This document shows positions 56,117 through 64,000 of a stretch of DNA of 64,000 nt, piece by piece. The stretch spans positions 248,001 to 312,000 of the forward strand of contig NZ_QPII01000002.1 of assembly GCF_003336675.1 (NCBI RefSeq). Direction: 5' to 3'. Origin of the DNA: Billgrantia montanilacus. GTDB taxonomy: Bacteria > Pseudomonadota > Gammaproteobacteria > Pseudomonadales > Halomonadaceae. The notes beneath the pieces were generated by a model that ran no database searches, was not told where the DNA came from, and saw only the letters and a list, made by a program, of their open reading frames with translations. Each line of letters starts with the position of its first letter. Positions within the stretch are counted from its first letter, which is position 1. A program made the position numbers and the translations under genes.

Positions 56117-56647
56117 ATGAACTTCGATAACATCCCTGCCGGCAAAGATCTCCCCAATGATGTCTATGTGGCGATCGAGATTCCTGCCCACCATGCTCCG
56201 GTCAAGTACGAGATCGACAAGGAAATGGGCACCCTGCTGGTGGATCGCTTCATGGCCACCCCGATGTTCTACCCGGCCAACTACGGTTTCATCCCCCACA
56301 CCCTGGCCGACGATGGCGACCCACTTGACGCCCTGGTGGTCACTCCCGTTCCGGTCCAGGCAGGCAGCATCATCCGTGCCCGGCCAGTAGGCATCCTGAA
56401 CATGACCGATGAAGCCGGCGAGGATGCCAAGCTCGTCTGCGTGCCCCACGCCAAGCTGAGCACACTGTATGACGACGTGCATGAGGTCACCGACCTGCCC
56501 GAGCTGTTGCGTCAGCAGATCGCCCACTTCTTCGAGAACTACAAGGATCTCGAGAAGGGCAAATGGGTGAAGGTGGAGTCCTGGGAAGGTGCCGATGCCG
56601 CGCGCAAGGCCATTGAAAAATCCGTGGCAGCCTACGAAAAAGCCTGA
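56117..56647 (+). CDS. ppa: Inorganic pyrophosphatase
   Basis: Type I soluble pyrophosphatase of 176 residues. The metal-binding signature [10 protein letters not shown] is present, with [10 protein letters not shown] and [18 protein letters not shown] around it. The ATG at 56117 has AAGGAAG upstream and a strong promoter at 56024; a longer in-frame reading from 55835 runs into the divergent gene and is rejected. It lies close to a PPi-dependent phosphofructokinase, so both enzymes draw on the same PPi pool. Confidence 0.98.
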   Translation: MNFDNIPAGKDLPNDVYVAIEIPAHHAPVKYEIDKEMGTLLVDRFMATPMFYPANYGFIPHTLADDGDPLDALVVTPVPVQAGSIIRARPVGILNMTDEAGEDAKLVCVPHAKLSTLYDDVHEVTDLPELLRQQIAHFFENYKDLEKGKWVKVESWEGADAARKAIEKSVAAYEKA

Positions 56648-56672
56648 TTCCGCTTCTCGTCCAGCATGATGC

Positions 56673-56699
56673 CACGGGCCGCCCACCAGGCGGCCCGTG
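56673..56699 (+). terminator. Terminator of ppa
   Basis: CACGGGCCGCC and GGCGGCCCGTG form a perfect 11 bp stem with a 5-base loop, 25 bp after the ppa stop. The following TCGTTAT is only weakly U-rich. Confidence 0.7.
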
Positions 56700-56820
56700 T
56701 CGTTATCGGCATCCAATCCAGCTCGGCCGCACCCCGGGCCAGTGGCATGACGAATCGCCAGTGCGACAAACGAACGCAGCCGGCCAGGCCCTCTACGGTT
56801 CAAATGCCATATAGACGTGA

Positions 56821-56834
56821 GTTAATCTGTTAAC
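56821..56834. promoter_or_regulatory. Small palindrome upstream of dsbD
   Basis: GTTAA-TCTG-TTAAC is a perfect 5 bp inverted repeat about 75 bp upstream of dsbD. It may be a regulator-binding site; the regulator is unknown. Confidence 0.3.
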
Positions 56835-56908
56835 GCCCCCTGCGCCACCCTTGGTGAACTCCGCTCTGCAAGGCGAGTCTCAATGGCGCCCAACCTGGCC
56901 TGAAAAGG

Positions 56909-58780
56909 ATGACTGCGTTGCCGATCCGCTACCCGATTCGATGGCTGGCCCTGGGTCTGCTCCTGTGTCTGCCACTCGTCGCCCACGCGCAGTGGTTCTC
57001 CTCCTCATCGAGCAACCAGGGTGACTTCCTGCCGGTCATGGAGGCCTTCCAGCCCAGCGCCTGGCATGACGGCGAGACGCTCTACATCGGTTTCGAGAAT
57101 GCCACGGGGTATTATCTCTATCGCCATCAGCTCGACGTCGAAAGCCGTAACGCCGGCCCCGAACTGGGCAAGCCGGAAATACCGCCGGGCGAGTTCAAGA
57201 GCGACGAGTTCCTTGGCGACGTCTATGTATTCTATGACCGGGTCGTATTCGAAGCCCCCATCGACGGCGACGCCGCCGGTCCGCTGGATATCACGGTCCG
57301 TTTCCAGGGCTGTGCCGACGCCGGGCTCTGCTACCCCCCGGAGCAGGTCGACCTGGAGGCACCGGAGCGCGCCATGCCCGCCGCATTCCTGGGTTGGCGT
57401 GACGCCGCCGAGGGCGCCGGCGACGCGAATCGCACCACGAATGCACCCGGCATGCCGCAGGCACCGCAGAGCGAAGACGGCCGCTTCAATGCCCTGATCA
57501 GTAACGCCAGCCTGCCGCTGACCCTCGGCCTGTTCTTCCTGGCCGGCCTGGCATTGACCTTCACGCCCTGCGTGCTGCCTATGGTCCCGATTCTCTCCTC
57601 GATCATCGTCGGCCAGAATCCGACCCGGTCCCGCGCCTTCGTCCTCTCGGCCAGCTATGTCGGCGGCATGTCACTGACCTACGCCGCGGTCGGCATACTG
57701 ATGGGACTGTTCGGCGCCGGCCTCAACCTGCAGGCCCATCTGCAGTCGGCGCCGGTATTGATCACCTTCGCCGGCCTTTTCACCCTCTTCGCCCTGGCCA
57801 TGTTCGGCACCTTTGACCTGCGCCTTCCCCCTCGACTGGCCGGGCGCGTCGATGCCTGGCAGGCTCGCGCCCAGCGGAGCGGACCTCTCGGCCTGGCCGG
57901 CGCCGGCTCACTCTCGGTGCTGGTGGTCTCGCCCTGCGTCTCGGCACCGCTGGCTGGCGCCCTGGTGTTTATCTCCACCACTGGAGACGCCATCATGGGC
58001 GGCGCCGCCCTGCTAGCGCTGGGCCTGGGAATGGGCGTGCCATTGCTGCTGGTCGGCACCTTTGGCGCAACATCGCTGCCACGCACCGGTGCCTGGATGA
58101 ACGGCGTCAAGATACTCTTCGGCATCCTGCTGCTCGGGGTGGCGATCTGGCTGGTGGAACGCTTGCTACCGGCTCCTGTCACCTTGCTGCTGTGGGCCGC
58201 CCTTGCCATTGGCAGCGCCCTGGCCCTGGGCGCACTGTCGCTCAACCTTGCACAGGGCTGGCCACGGGTCCGCCAGGCCGCGGGCCTGCTGCTGCTCGCC
58301 TGGGGCATTGCCCTGGTGATCGGCGCAGCACGCGGAGGCCATGATCCGCTGCGTCCCCTGGCCCCACCGCTGGCCCAGACGGGCGGCGCCCAGCAGGCGG
58401 CCGAGATCACCACCGTCGATGACCTGGCGACATTGGAGGCCGCCCTGCAGCGCAACGCCGAGCAGGCCATCCCCTCCTTCGTCCACTTCACCGCCGACTG
58501 GTGCATTTCCTGCAAGCAGATGGAACGACAGGTCTACCCCGACCCCCAGGTGGCAGAGCCGTTGTCGCAATTCGCTCGCATCAATGTCGACGTGACGGAC
58601 ACCGGCGAATCGTCCCGCGAACTGCTGGATCACTTCGGCCTGTTCGGCCCACCCAGCCTGATGTTCTTCGACCAGGGCGAAGAGATTCGCGAGGCCCGTA
58701 TCCAAGGCGAAGTACGAGCCAACGATTTTGCCGGTCACCTGCAGGGCGTCCTCGACTGGCTTGGGCAACGCAGCAGTTGA
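56909..58780 (+). CDS. dsbD: Thiol:disulfide interchange protein DsbD
   Basis: Carries electrons from cytoplasmic thioredoxin to periplasmic DsbC and cytochrome maturation proteins. 623 residues. Signal peptide ending near AHAQ; N-terminal DsbD-alpha domain with the Cys pair in FQGCADAGLCYPP; eight-helix transmembrane domain with conserved cysteines in FTPCVLPMVP and VSPCVSAPL; C-terminal thioredoxin-like domain with CISCKQME. All six redox cysteines are visible. Confidence 0.97.
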   Translation: MTALPIRYPIRWLALGLLLCLPLVAHAQWFSSSSSNQGDFLPVMEAFQPSAWHDGETLYIGFENATGYYLYRHQLDVESRNAGPELGKPEIPPGEFKSDEFLGDVYVFYDRVVFEAPIDGDAAGPLDITVRFQGCADAGLCYPPEQVDLEAPERAMPAAFLGWRDAAEGAGDANRTTNAPGMPQAPQSEDGRFNALISNASLPLTLGLFFLAGLALTFTPCVLPMVPILSSIIVGQNPTRSRAFVLSASYVGGMSLTYAAVGILMGLFGAGLNLQAHLQSAPVLITFAGLFTLFALAMFGTFDLRLPPRLAGRVDAWQARAQRSGPLGLAGAGSLSVLVVSPCVSAPLAGALVFISTTGDAIMGGAALLALGLGMGVPLLLVGTFGATSLPRTGAWMNGVKILFGILLLGVAIWLVERLLPAPVTLLLWAALAIGSALALGALSLNLAQGWPRVRQAAGLLLLAWGIALVIGAARGGHDPLRPLAPPLAQTGGAQQAAEITTVDDLATLEAALQRNAEQAIPSFVHFTADWCISCKQMERQVYPDPQVAEPLSQFARINVDVTDTGESSRELLDHFGLFGPPSLMFFDQGEEIREARIQGEVRANDFAGHLQGVLDWLGQRSS

Positions 58781-59015
58781 CCCAGGCGCACCACGCCTGT
58801 CATGAACCTTGTCCGTACTCCCCTCCAGCCGGGATGGCGAACACCGTTCCCTCTGGCTGGACATCGCTCACAATTTTAGGCACACTCCGCCAACAACACT
58901 TATCAAGGCCGATAGCGTCGGCAATATTCGACATCTTGCCGGGATCTATCGAAAGTTGGCTTGGGTTAACAGCGTCCCGGCCAGCCGTCACCTACCCACC
59001 GATCGAGACAGAGTC

Positions 59016-59480
59016 ATGGACATTCGCAAGGTCAAGAAACTGATCGAGCTGCTCGAAGAATCCAATATCAGCGAAATCGAGATTCAGGAAGGCGAGGAGT
59101 CTGTCCGCATCAGCCGTCACCCCAATGGCGTGAGCTGGCCGCAGCCCCACATGCCCCCCCAGTACGGTGCACCTCAGCCCGCTCCCGCTCCGGCTGCCAC
59201 TGCAGCGTCGCCTGAGCCGGCTGCCGAGACAGCCCCCCTCTACCAGGGTCACGCCTTGACGTCCCCCATGGTCGGCACCTTCTATCGCAGCCCTGCGCCG
59301 GGCTCGAAGCCCTTCGTGGAAATCGGCTCCAGCGTCAAGAAAGGCGAGACCGTGTGCATCGTCGAGGCCATGAAGATGATGAACCAGATCGAAGCCGATC
59401 GTGACGGCGTGATCGAAGCAATTCTGGTCGAGGACGGAGAACCCGTTGAATTCGACCAGCCGATGCTCGTCATCACCTGA
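59016..59480 (+). CDS. accB: Biotin carboxyl carrier protein of acetyl-CoA carboxylase
   Basis: Carries biotin between AccC and AccAD for malonyl-CoA synthesis. 154 residues. [16 protein letters not shown] starts a helical N-terminus, followed by a Pro/Ala linker and the biotinyl domain with EAMKMMNQ, in which the Lys is biotinylated. The thumb motif [14 protein letters not shown] is present. The gene directly precedes accC. The aroQ gene often found before accB is absent here; dsbD occupies that place. Confidence 0.98.
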   Translation: MDIRKVKKLIELLEESNISEIEIQEGEESVRISRHPNGVSWPQPHMPPQYGAPQPAPAPAATAASPEPAAETAPLYQGHALTSPMVGTFYRSPAPGSKPFVEIGSSVKKGETVCIVEAMKMMNQIEADRDGVIEAILVEDGEPVEFDQPMLVIT

Positions 59481-59509
59481 TCTTTCACCCAGAATTGGCG
59501 GACTCCATC

Positions 59510-60850
59510 ATGCTGGACAAGGTTCTCATCGCCAACCGCGGCGAGATCGCTCTGCGTATCCTGCGTGCGTGCAAGGAGCTGGGCATCAAGACCGTGGCCG
59601 TTCACTCCAAGGCAGACCGTGAGCTCATGCACGTGCGCCTGGCCGACGAGGCCGTGTGTATCGGACCGGCCCCCTCGGCTCAGTCCTATCTGAACATCCC
59701 AGCGCTGATCAGCGCCGCTGAGGTCACCGATTCCAGCGCCATACACCCCGGCTACGGCTTTCTCTCCGAGAACGCCAATTTTGCCGAACAGGTGGAACGC
59801 TCCGGTTTCGTCTTTATCGGACCCCGAGCAGAGACCATTCGCCTGATGGGCGACAAGGTCAGCGCCATCGAGGCCATGCAGGTAGCCGGCGTGCCCACGG
59901 TGCCGGGCTCGGATGGCCCGCTGGGCGATGACGAAGGCGATATCATCGCCATCGCTCGGCGCATTGGTTACCCGGTGATCATCAAGGCGGCCGCCGGTGG
60001 TGGTGGCCGTGGCATGCGGGTGGTGCATACCGAAGGGCACCTGCTCTCGGCCGTCAATGTGACACGAACCGAGGCACACTCCTCCTTCGGCGACGGCACC
60101 GTCTATATGGAGAAGTTTCTCGAGAAACCCCGTCATGTCGAGGTTCAGGTACTGGCCGATGGCCAGGGCAACGCCATCCACCTCTTTGATCGCGATTGCT
60201 CGCTGCAGCGACGCCACCAGAAGGTATTGGAGGAGGCACCTGCCCCCGGCATCGACCCCGAGGCACGCGCCCGGGTGCTGGAGGCGTGTCGACAGGCCTG
60301 TATCGAGCTCAACTATCGCGGCGCCGGTACCTTCGAATTCCTCTATGAGGATGGCGAGTTCTTCTTCATCGAGATGAACACCCGCGTTCAGGTGGAGCAT
60401 CCGGTCACCGAGATGGTGACCGGCGTCGATATCGTCCGCGAGCAGCTTCGCATCGCTTCCGGGCTGCCGCTGTCGATCGCCCAGGAAGACGTGAAGCTCA
60501 ATGGGCATGCCTTCGAATGCCGCATCAATGCCGAAGATGCTCGCACCTTCATGCCCTCGCCCGGCAAGGTGACGCTTTACCATCCTCCCGGCGGCCTTGG
60601 CGTGCGCATGGACTCGCATCTCTACACCGGCTATACGGTTCCGCCCCACTACGATTCGCTGATCGGCAAGCTGATTACATGGGGCGACAACCGGGAGATC
60701 GCCCTGACGCGCATGCGCAACGGTCTCGATGAGCTGCTGGTTGAAGGCATCAAGACCAATATCGACCTGCACAAGGATCTGGTTCGCGACGGCTACTTCC
60801 AGCAGGGTGGCGTCAATATCCACTACCTGGAGAAGAAGCTCGGCTCCTGA
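59510..60850 (+). CDS. accC: Biotin carboxylase subunit of acetyl-CoA carboxylase
   Basis: ATP-grasp enzyme that carboxylates biotin on AccB. 446 residues. The ATG at 59510 gives [12 protein letters not shown], like E. coli; a TTG 15 bases upstream is less likely. The ATP lid GGGGRGM, the [13 protein letters not shown] segment and the catalytic [15 protein letters not shown] are intact. A hairpin follows the stop. It serves as the in-window comparator for the degenerate biotin-carboxylase-like protein at 32611-33549. Confidence 0.98.
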   Translation: MLDKVLIANRGEIALRILRACKELGIKTVAVHSKADRELMHVRLADEAVCIGPAPSAQSYLNIPALISAAEVTDSSAIHPGYGFLSENANFAEQVERSGFVFIGPRAETIRLMGDKVSAIEAMQVAGVPTVPGSDGPLGDDEGDIIAIARRIGYPVIIKAAAGGGGRGMRVVHTEGHLLSAVNVTRTEAHSSFGDGTVYMEKFLEKPRHVEVQVLADGQGNAIHLFDRDCSLQRRHQKVLEEAPAPGIDPEARARVLEACRQACIELNYRGAGTFEFLYEDGEFFFIEMNTRVQVEHPVTEMVTGVDIVREQLRIASGLPLSIAQEDVKLNGHAFECRINAEDARTFMPSPGKVTLYHPPGGLGVRMDSHLYTGYTVPPHYDSLIGKLITWGDNREIALTRMRNGLDELLVEGIKTNIDLHKDLVRDGYFQQGGVNIHYLEKKLGS

Positions 60851-60874
60851 GCCTGAGCTCGACTTTCGATCCCT

Positions 60875-60899
60875 GCGGGGTGGCCATAGGCCACCCCGC
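60875..60899 (+). terminator. Hairpin between accC and prmA
   Basis: GCGGGGTGGCC and GGCCACCCCGC make a perfect 11 bp stem with a 3-base loop (extendable by one pair). No U-tract follows, and prmA starts 24 bp later on the same strand, so it may only reduce read-through. Confidence 0.65.
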
Positions 60900-60923
60900 A
60901 TGCGTTACGCACGGAGAACCACC

Positions 60924-61850
60924 ATGCCCTGGCTGCAGCTGAAAGCCCGCATCGCCCCGGAGCAGGCGGAGCTACTAGAAGAGCTTCTGATGGCGGAGGG
61001 CGCCACCGCCATCACCCTGCAGGACGCCCATGACGACCCCGTCTTCGAGCCCGAGCGCGGCACCACGCCGCTATGGGACGAGACAGTACTGAGCGGCCTC
61101 TACGACGACCTGGAAGGCCTGACGACCATGCTGGAGCGACTGGCGGTAGCCTGGGCACAGGCGATGCCAGGCGAACCCTGCCCGGAAATCGAGCATGAGC
61201 TGCTTGCCGATCGAGACTGGGAGCGGGAGTGGATGGACGACTTCCAGCCCCTGCGCATGGGGCAGCGGCTGTGGATCGTGCCGAGCTGGCACGAGCCGCC
61301 CGATCCTGACGCGGTCAACCTGCACCTGGATCCGGGGCTTGCCTTCGGCACCGGTACCCATCCCACCACCGCGCTCTGCCTGGAGTGGCTGGACGGCATG
61401 GCCCTTTCGGACGAGCTGATGGGACGCGAGGTGCTCGACATCGGCTGCGGCTCGGGCATTCTCGCCATCGCCGCCCTCAAGCTGGGCGCGGGACAGGCCA
61501 CCGGCACCGATATCGACCCCCAGGCGCTGCAAGCCAGCCGTGACAATGCCGCCCGAAACGCCATTGCCGATGACGACTTCAGACTCTGCTACCCCGAGGA
61601 ACTGGACGAAGCAGGCAAAACCATGGCGACATTCCCGTTCGTGATCGCCAATATCCTCGCCGGCCCGCTGATCGACCTGGCAGCGACCGTTGCCGGACAT
61701 GTGGCACCGGCCGGCCGGCTGGTGCTGTCGGGCATCCTCGAGAGCCAGGCCGACGAGGTACTCGAGGCCTACCGTGAGCAGGGCCTGTTCATGGACGAGC
61801 CCGTGGTTCGCGAAGGCTGGGTGCGCCTGAGTGGCCGCCGCCCAGCCTGA
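60924..61850 (+). CDS. prmA: Ribosomal protein L11 methyltransferase
   Basis: Trimethylates several sites of ribosomal protein L11. 308 residues. The N-terminal L11-recognition domain is followed by the Rossmann methyltransferase with [30 protein letters not shown] and the NILAGPL catalytic-region motif. The GGAG ribosome site is close to the ATG. It lies between accC and dusB as in many gammaproteobacteria. Confidence 0.98.
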   Translation: MPWLQLKARIAPEQAELLEELLMAEGATAITLQDAHDDPVFEPERGTTPLWDETVLSGLYDDLEGLTTMLERLAVAWAQAMPGEPCPEIEHELLADRDWEREWMDDFQPLRMGQRLWIVPSWHEPPDPDAVNLHLDPGLAFGTGTHPTTALCLEWLDGMALSDELMGREVLDIGCGSGILAIAALKLGAGQATGTDIDPQALQASRDNAARNAIADDDFRLCYPEELDEAGKTMATFPFVIANILAGPLIDLAATVAGHVAPAGRLVLSGILESQADEVLEAYREQGLFMDEPVVREGWVRLSGRRPA

Positions 61851-61934
61851 GCTGGGTAACAACACCTATTGCCACCTTCACCATACGACGGCGGGGGCGT
61901 ATGATATGCAGCCCCCGAGCCACTGGACCGCATC

Positions 61935-62978
61935 ATGTCCGATAGCCGCCCCCTGCCACAGATTGGCCGCCATCGCCTCCCAAACAGGGTGGTCCTTGCG
62001 CCCATGGCCGGCGTGACAGACCGCCCCTTTCGGCAGCTTTGCCGTCGACTTGGTGCCGGCCTCGTGGTGAGCGAAATGGTTACCTCGGACCCCACGCTGT
62101 GGCATACCAGGAAGTCCCGCCAGCGCATGGATCACCGCGGCGAGCCAGGTCCACGCTCGGTGCAGATTGCCGGTGGCGATGCGACGATGCTCGCCGAAGC
62201 CGCTCGCCTGAACGCCGAGCAGGGGGCCGAGATCATCGACATCAACATGGGCTGCCCGGCCAAGAAGGTTTGCAACAAGGCCGCCGGCTCGGCACTGCTG
62301 CGCAACGAAGCCCTGGTGGCTGAGATTCTCGAGGCGGTGGTTGCCGCGGTGGACGTGCCGGTGACCCTCAAGATACGAACCGGCTGGTGTGCCGACAGCA
62401 ACAACGGAGTACGCGTGGCCCGCCTCGCCGAATCGGCCGGTATCCAGGCACTGGCAGTGCATGGACGCCACCGTCAGCAGCGTTATAGCGGTGAGGCCGA
62501 GTACGACACCATCGCGGATATCAAGTCACGGGTGAACATTCCGGTGTTCGCCAACGGCGATATCGACTCTCCACAGAAGGCCGCCTTCGTTCTCGACTAT
62601 ACTGGAGCGGATGCGGTAATGGTCGGCCGCGGCGCCCAGGGTAACCCCTGGATTTTCCGAGAGGTCGATCATTACCTTCGCCATGGACAGGCACTGCCCC
62701 CTCCCGCGGAACGCGAGCGCGCAGACGTATTGCGTGGTCACCTGTCGGCCCTGCACGCCTTCTACGGAGAGACAATGGGGGCGCGTATCGCGCGCAAACA
62801 CCTCGGTTGGTACCTCGCATCGGACCGTCGCTTCGGCGAGGGCCAGCAGCGCGAGCTCCGCGCTGCCTTCAACATCCTCGAGCACCCAGCCGAGCAGTAT
62901 GACTTCATCGACGACCTCTTTTGCCCCGGAAGCGGCCATGCCGACCCAGGGATAGCGAATGGAATCAGTGCCGCATGA
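61935..62978 (+). CDS. dusB: tRNA-dihydrouridine synthase B
   Basis: FMN enzyme that reduces uridine in the D-loop of tRNA. 347 residues. The FMN and active-site motifs APMAGVTDRPFR, NMGCPAKKVCNK (active-site Cys) and VMVGRGAQGNPWIF are present. It is co-transcribed with fis, whose ATG overlaps the dusB stop (ATGA); dusB-fis coupling is conserved in enterobacteria too. Confidence 0.98.
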   Translation: MSDSRPLPQIGRHRLPNRVVLAPMAGVTDRPFRQLCRRLGAGLVVSEMVTSDPTLWHTRKSRQRMDHRGEPGPRSVQIAGGDATMLAEAARLNAEQGAEIIDINMGCPAKKVCNKAAGSALLRNEALVAEILEAVVAAVDVPVTLKIRTGWCADSNNGVRVARLAESAGIQALAVHGRHRQQRYSGEAEYDTIADIKSRVNIPVFANGDIDSPQKAAFVLDYTGADAVMVGRGAQGNPWIFREVDHYLRHGQALPPPAERERADVLRGHLSALHAFYGETMGARIARKHLGWYLASDRRFGEGQQRELRAAFNILEHPAEQYDFIDDLFCPGSGHADPGIANGISAA

Positions 62979-63310
62979 ATCGTGAAGCCTTCAACAGGAA
63001 CCCCGACCTGTCGGATATCGACATCGGCCCGTGCACCGAACTGACCGGCCTCGACGCGCCGTCTTCACCGTCAGCGTCGGTAGAACAGCCACTGCGAGAA
63101 GCCGTGGATTGCGCCATGCGACGTTACTTCGACCACCTCGATGGCGGGACCGCAACCGATCTCTACGCCATGGTGATGACCGAGGTCGAGGCACCGCTGA
63201 TGGCTGCCGTTCTGGACTATACCCAGGGCAATCAAACACGCGCCGCCGAGATCCTGGGTCTCAACCGTGGCACGCTGCGCAAGAAGCTCAAGCAGCATGA
63301 CCTGATCTGA
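62975..63310 (+). CDS. fis: DNA-binding protein Fis
   Basis: Nucleoid-associated bending protein of 111 residues, some 13 longer than in E. coli at the N-terminus. The C-terminal helix-turn-helix is NQTRAAEILGLNRGTLRKKL. The upstream region containing YFDHLDGGTATDLYAMV matches the dimerisation core. Start overlaps the dusB stop. The growth-rate control known from enterobacteria would come from the dusB-fis promoter upstream of dusB. Confidence 0.97.
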   Translation: MNREAFNRNPDLSDIDIGPCTELTGLDAPSSPSASVEQPLREAVDCAMRRYFDHLDGGTATDLYAMVMTEVEAPLMAAVLDYTQGNQTRAAEILGLNRGTLRKKLKQHDLI

Positions 63311-63388
63311 TCCGGTCGGCCCCCTGGGCCAGCCGGGTCGCACCCCACCGCGTCACCCCGTCCCTCACCACCAACATAGAGTCGTATC

Positions 63389-64000
63389 ATGTCCGATATC
63401 CCCGCCTCCCGACCGGTTCGCCGCGCCCTGATCAGTGTTTCCGACAAGGACGGCATCGTCGACTTCGCCCGGGGCCTGAGTGCACAAGGGGTCGAATTGC
63501 TCTCAACCGGCGGCACCTTTCGCCTGCTTGCCGAAAGCGGTGTCGCCGTGACGGAAGTCTCTGAACACACCGGCTTTCCCGAGATCATGGATGGGCGAGT
63601 CAAGACACTGCACCCCAAGATCCATGGCGGCATCCTTGGCCGCCGTGGCCAGGACGATGCCGTCATGGCCGAACATGACATTGCCCCCATCGACATGGTG
63701 GTGGTCAATCTTTACCCCTTCGCCCAGACCGTGGCCAAGCCGGGCTGCAGCCTGGAAGATGCCATCGAGAACATCGACATCGGTGGCCCCACCATGGTGC
63801 GCGCCTGCGCCAAGAACCACGCCCATACCACCATCGTGGTGGATGCCGGCGATTACGATCGCGTTCTGGCCGAGATGAGCGAACTGCAAGGTACCGTCAG
63901 CGATACCACCCGCTTCGACCTGGCCGTCAAGGCCTTCGAGCACACTGCAGGCTACGATGCCGCCATCGCCGATTACCTGGGCCAGCGGGTGAGCGGCGGC
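63389..64000 (+). CDS. purH: Bifunctional AICAR transformylase / IMP cyclohydrolase, N-terminal part, cut by window edge
   Basis: Last two steps of IMP synthesis. Only 204 residues are visible; the reading frame is open to the right edge. The visible part is the IMP cyclohydrolase (MGS-like) domain with [48 protein letters not shown] and [14 protein letters not shown]. It follows fis by about 80 bp. Confidence 0.97.
   Translation, partial: MSDIPASRPVRRALISVSDKDGIVDFARGLSAQGVELLSTGGTFRLLAESGVAVTEVSEHTGFPEIMDGRVKTLHPKIHGGILGRRGQDDAVMAEHDIAPIDMVVVNLYPFAQTVAKPGCSLEDAIENIDIGGPTMVRACAKNHAHTTIVVDAGDYDRVLAEMSELQGTVSDTTRFDLAVKAFEHTAGYDAAIADYLGQRVSGG

Noticed and set aside
1..64000. tRNA, rRNA, CRISPR, prophage, toxin-antitoxin or intact insertion sequence
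   Set aside because: Looked for by eye on both strands; no clover-leaf arms, direct-repeat arrays, integrases, transposases or known toxin pairs were recognised.

Overview
The window is high-GC, densely coded chromosomal DNA of a gammaproteobacterium. Gene order and protein similarity point to the Halomonadaceae (Halomonas or a close relative). The evidence is the nqrABCDEF-apbE-nqrM-sthA block beside a long GAPDH and mfd, an order I recall from Pseudomonas; the proA-nadD-rsfS-rlmH-mrdA-rodA-mltB-rlpA-dacA-ybeD-lipB / lipA block; a PPi-type phosphofructokinase; and a PHA-synthase-like DUF3141 protein. No rRNA, tRNA, CRISPR array, prophage or intact insertion sequence was seen. The left and right edges cut wzc and purH.

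Layout. (1) 1-5.4 kb, minus strand: start of an exopolysaccharide/capsule cluster (UDP-sugar 4,6-dehydratase, wza, wzb, wzc), with an exact ops (RfaH-type) element in the wza leader. (2) 5.4-6.2 kb: non-coding gap with terminators. (3) 6.2-14.7 kb, minus: Na+-translocating NADH:quinone reductase operon with a strongly divergent ApbE, the maturation factor nqrM and the soluble transhydrogenase sthA. (4) 15-20.2 kb: long GAPDH divergent from mfd. (5) 20.4-22.7 kb: a Braun-type lipoprotein gene between two L,D-transpeptidase genes. (6) 23-29.6 kb, minus: ybiT, a GIY-YIG-like protein, a small helical protein, an NYN-domain protein, a DUF6586 protein and topA, with a MITE-like element after ybiT. 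(7) 29.9-34.7 kb: DUF3141 PHA-synthase-like protein with a Lys/Pro repeat tail, then a biotin-carboxylase-derived pseudoenzyme divergent from a LysR regulator. (8) 34.8-46.6 kb: lipoate synthesis and the rod-shape / peptidoglycan / ribosome-maturation / proline block. (9) 46.6-49.9 kb, plus: two tandem membrane proteins with degenerate GGDEF-like domains, then a DedA-PAP2 fusion. (10) 49.9-52.6 kb, minus: a LysE-family exporter, ubiX, mpl. (11) 52.8-56.6 kb: PPi-phosphofructokinase, a degenerate phosphatase-kinase membrane protein, and inorganic pyrophosphatase. (12) 56.9-64 kb, plus: dsbD, accB, accC, prmA, dusB, fis, purH.

How the genes fit together. Envelope construction dominates: polysaccharide export, lipoprotein-peptidoglycan cross-linking, the elongasome, peptidoglycan hydrolases and recycling (mpl). 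Energy metabolism centres on the sodium pump, redox balancing by SthA, and PPi-linked glycolysis beside pyrophosphatase. Most of what looks unusual is a set of degenerate enzyme relatives: an ApbE lacking key motifs, a biotin carboxylase without its ATP lid, two GGDEF proteins without signatures, a kinase/phosphatase missing its catalytic Asp residues, and a GIY-YIG protein without its catalytic Glu. No clearly new multi-gene defence or metabolic system was found. The best candidates for undescribed biology are the pseudo-biotin-carboxylase/LysR pair, the tandem GGDEF-like pair and the pseudokinase.
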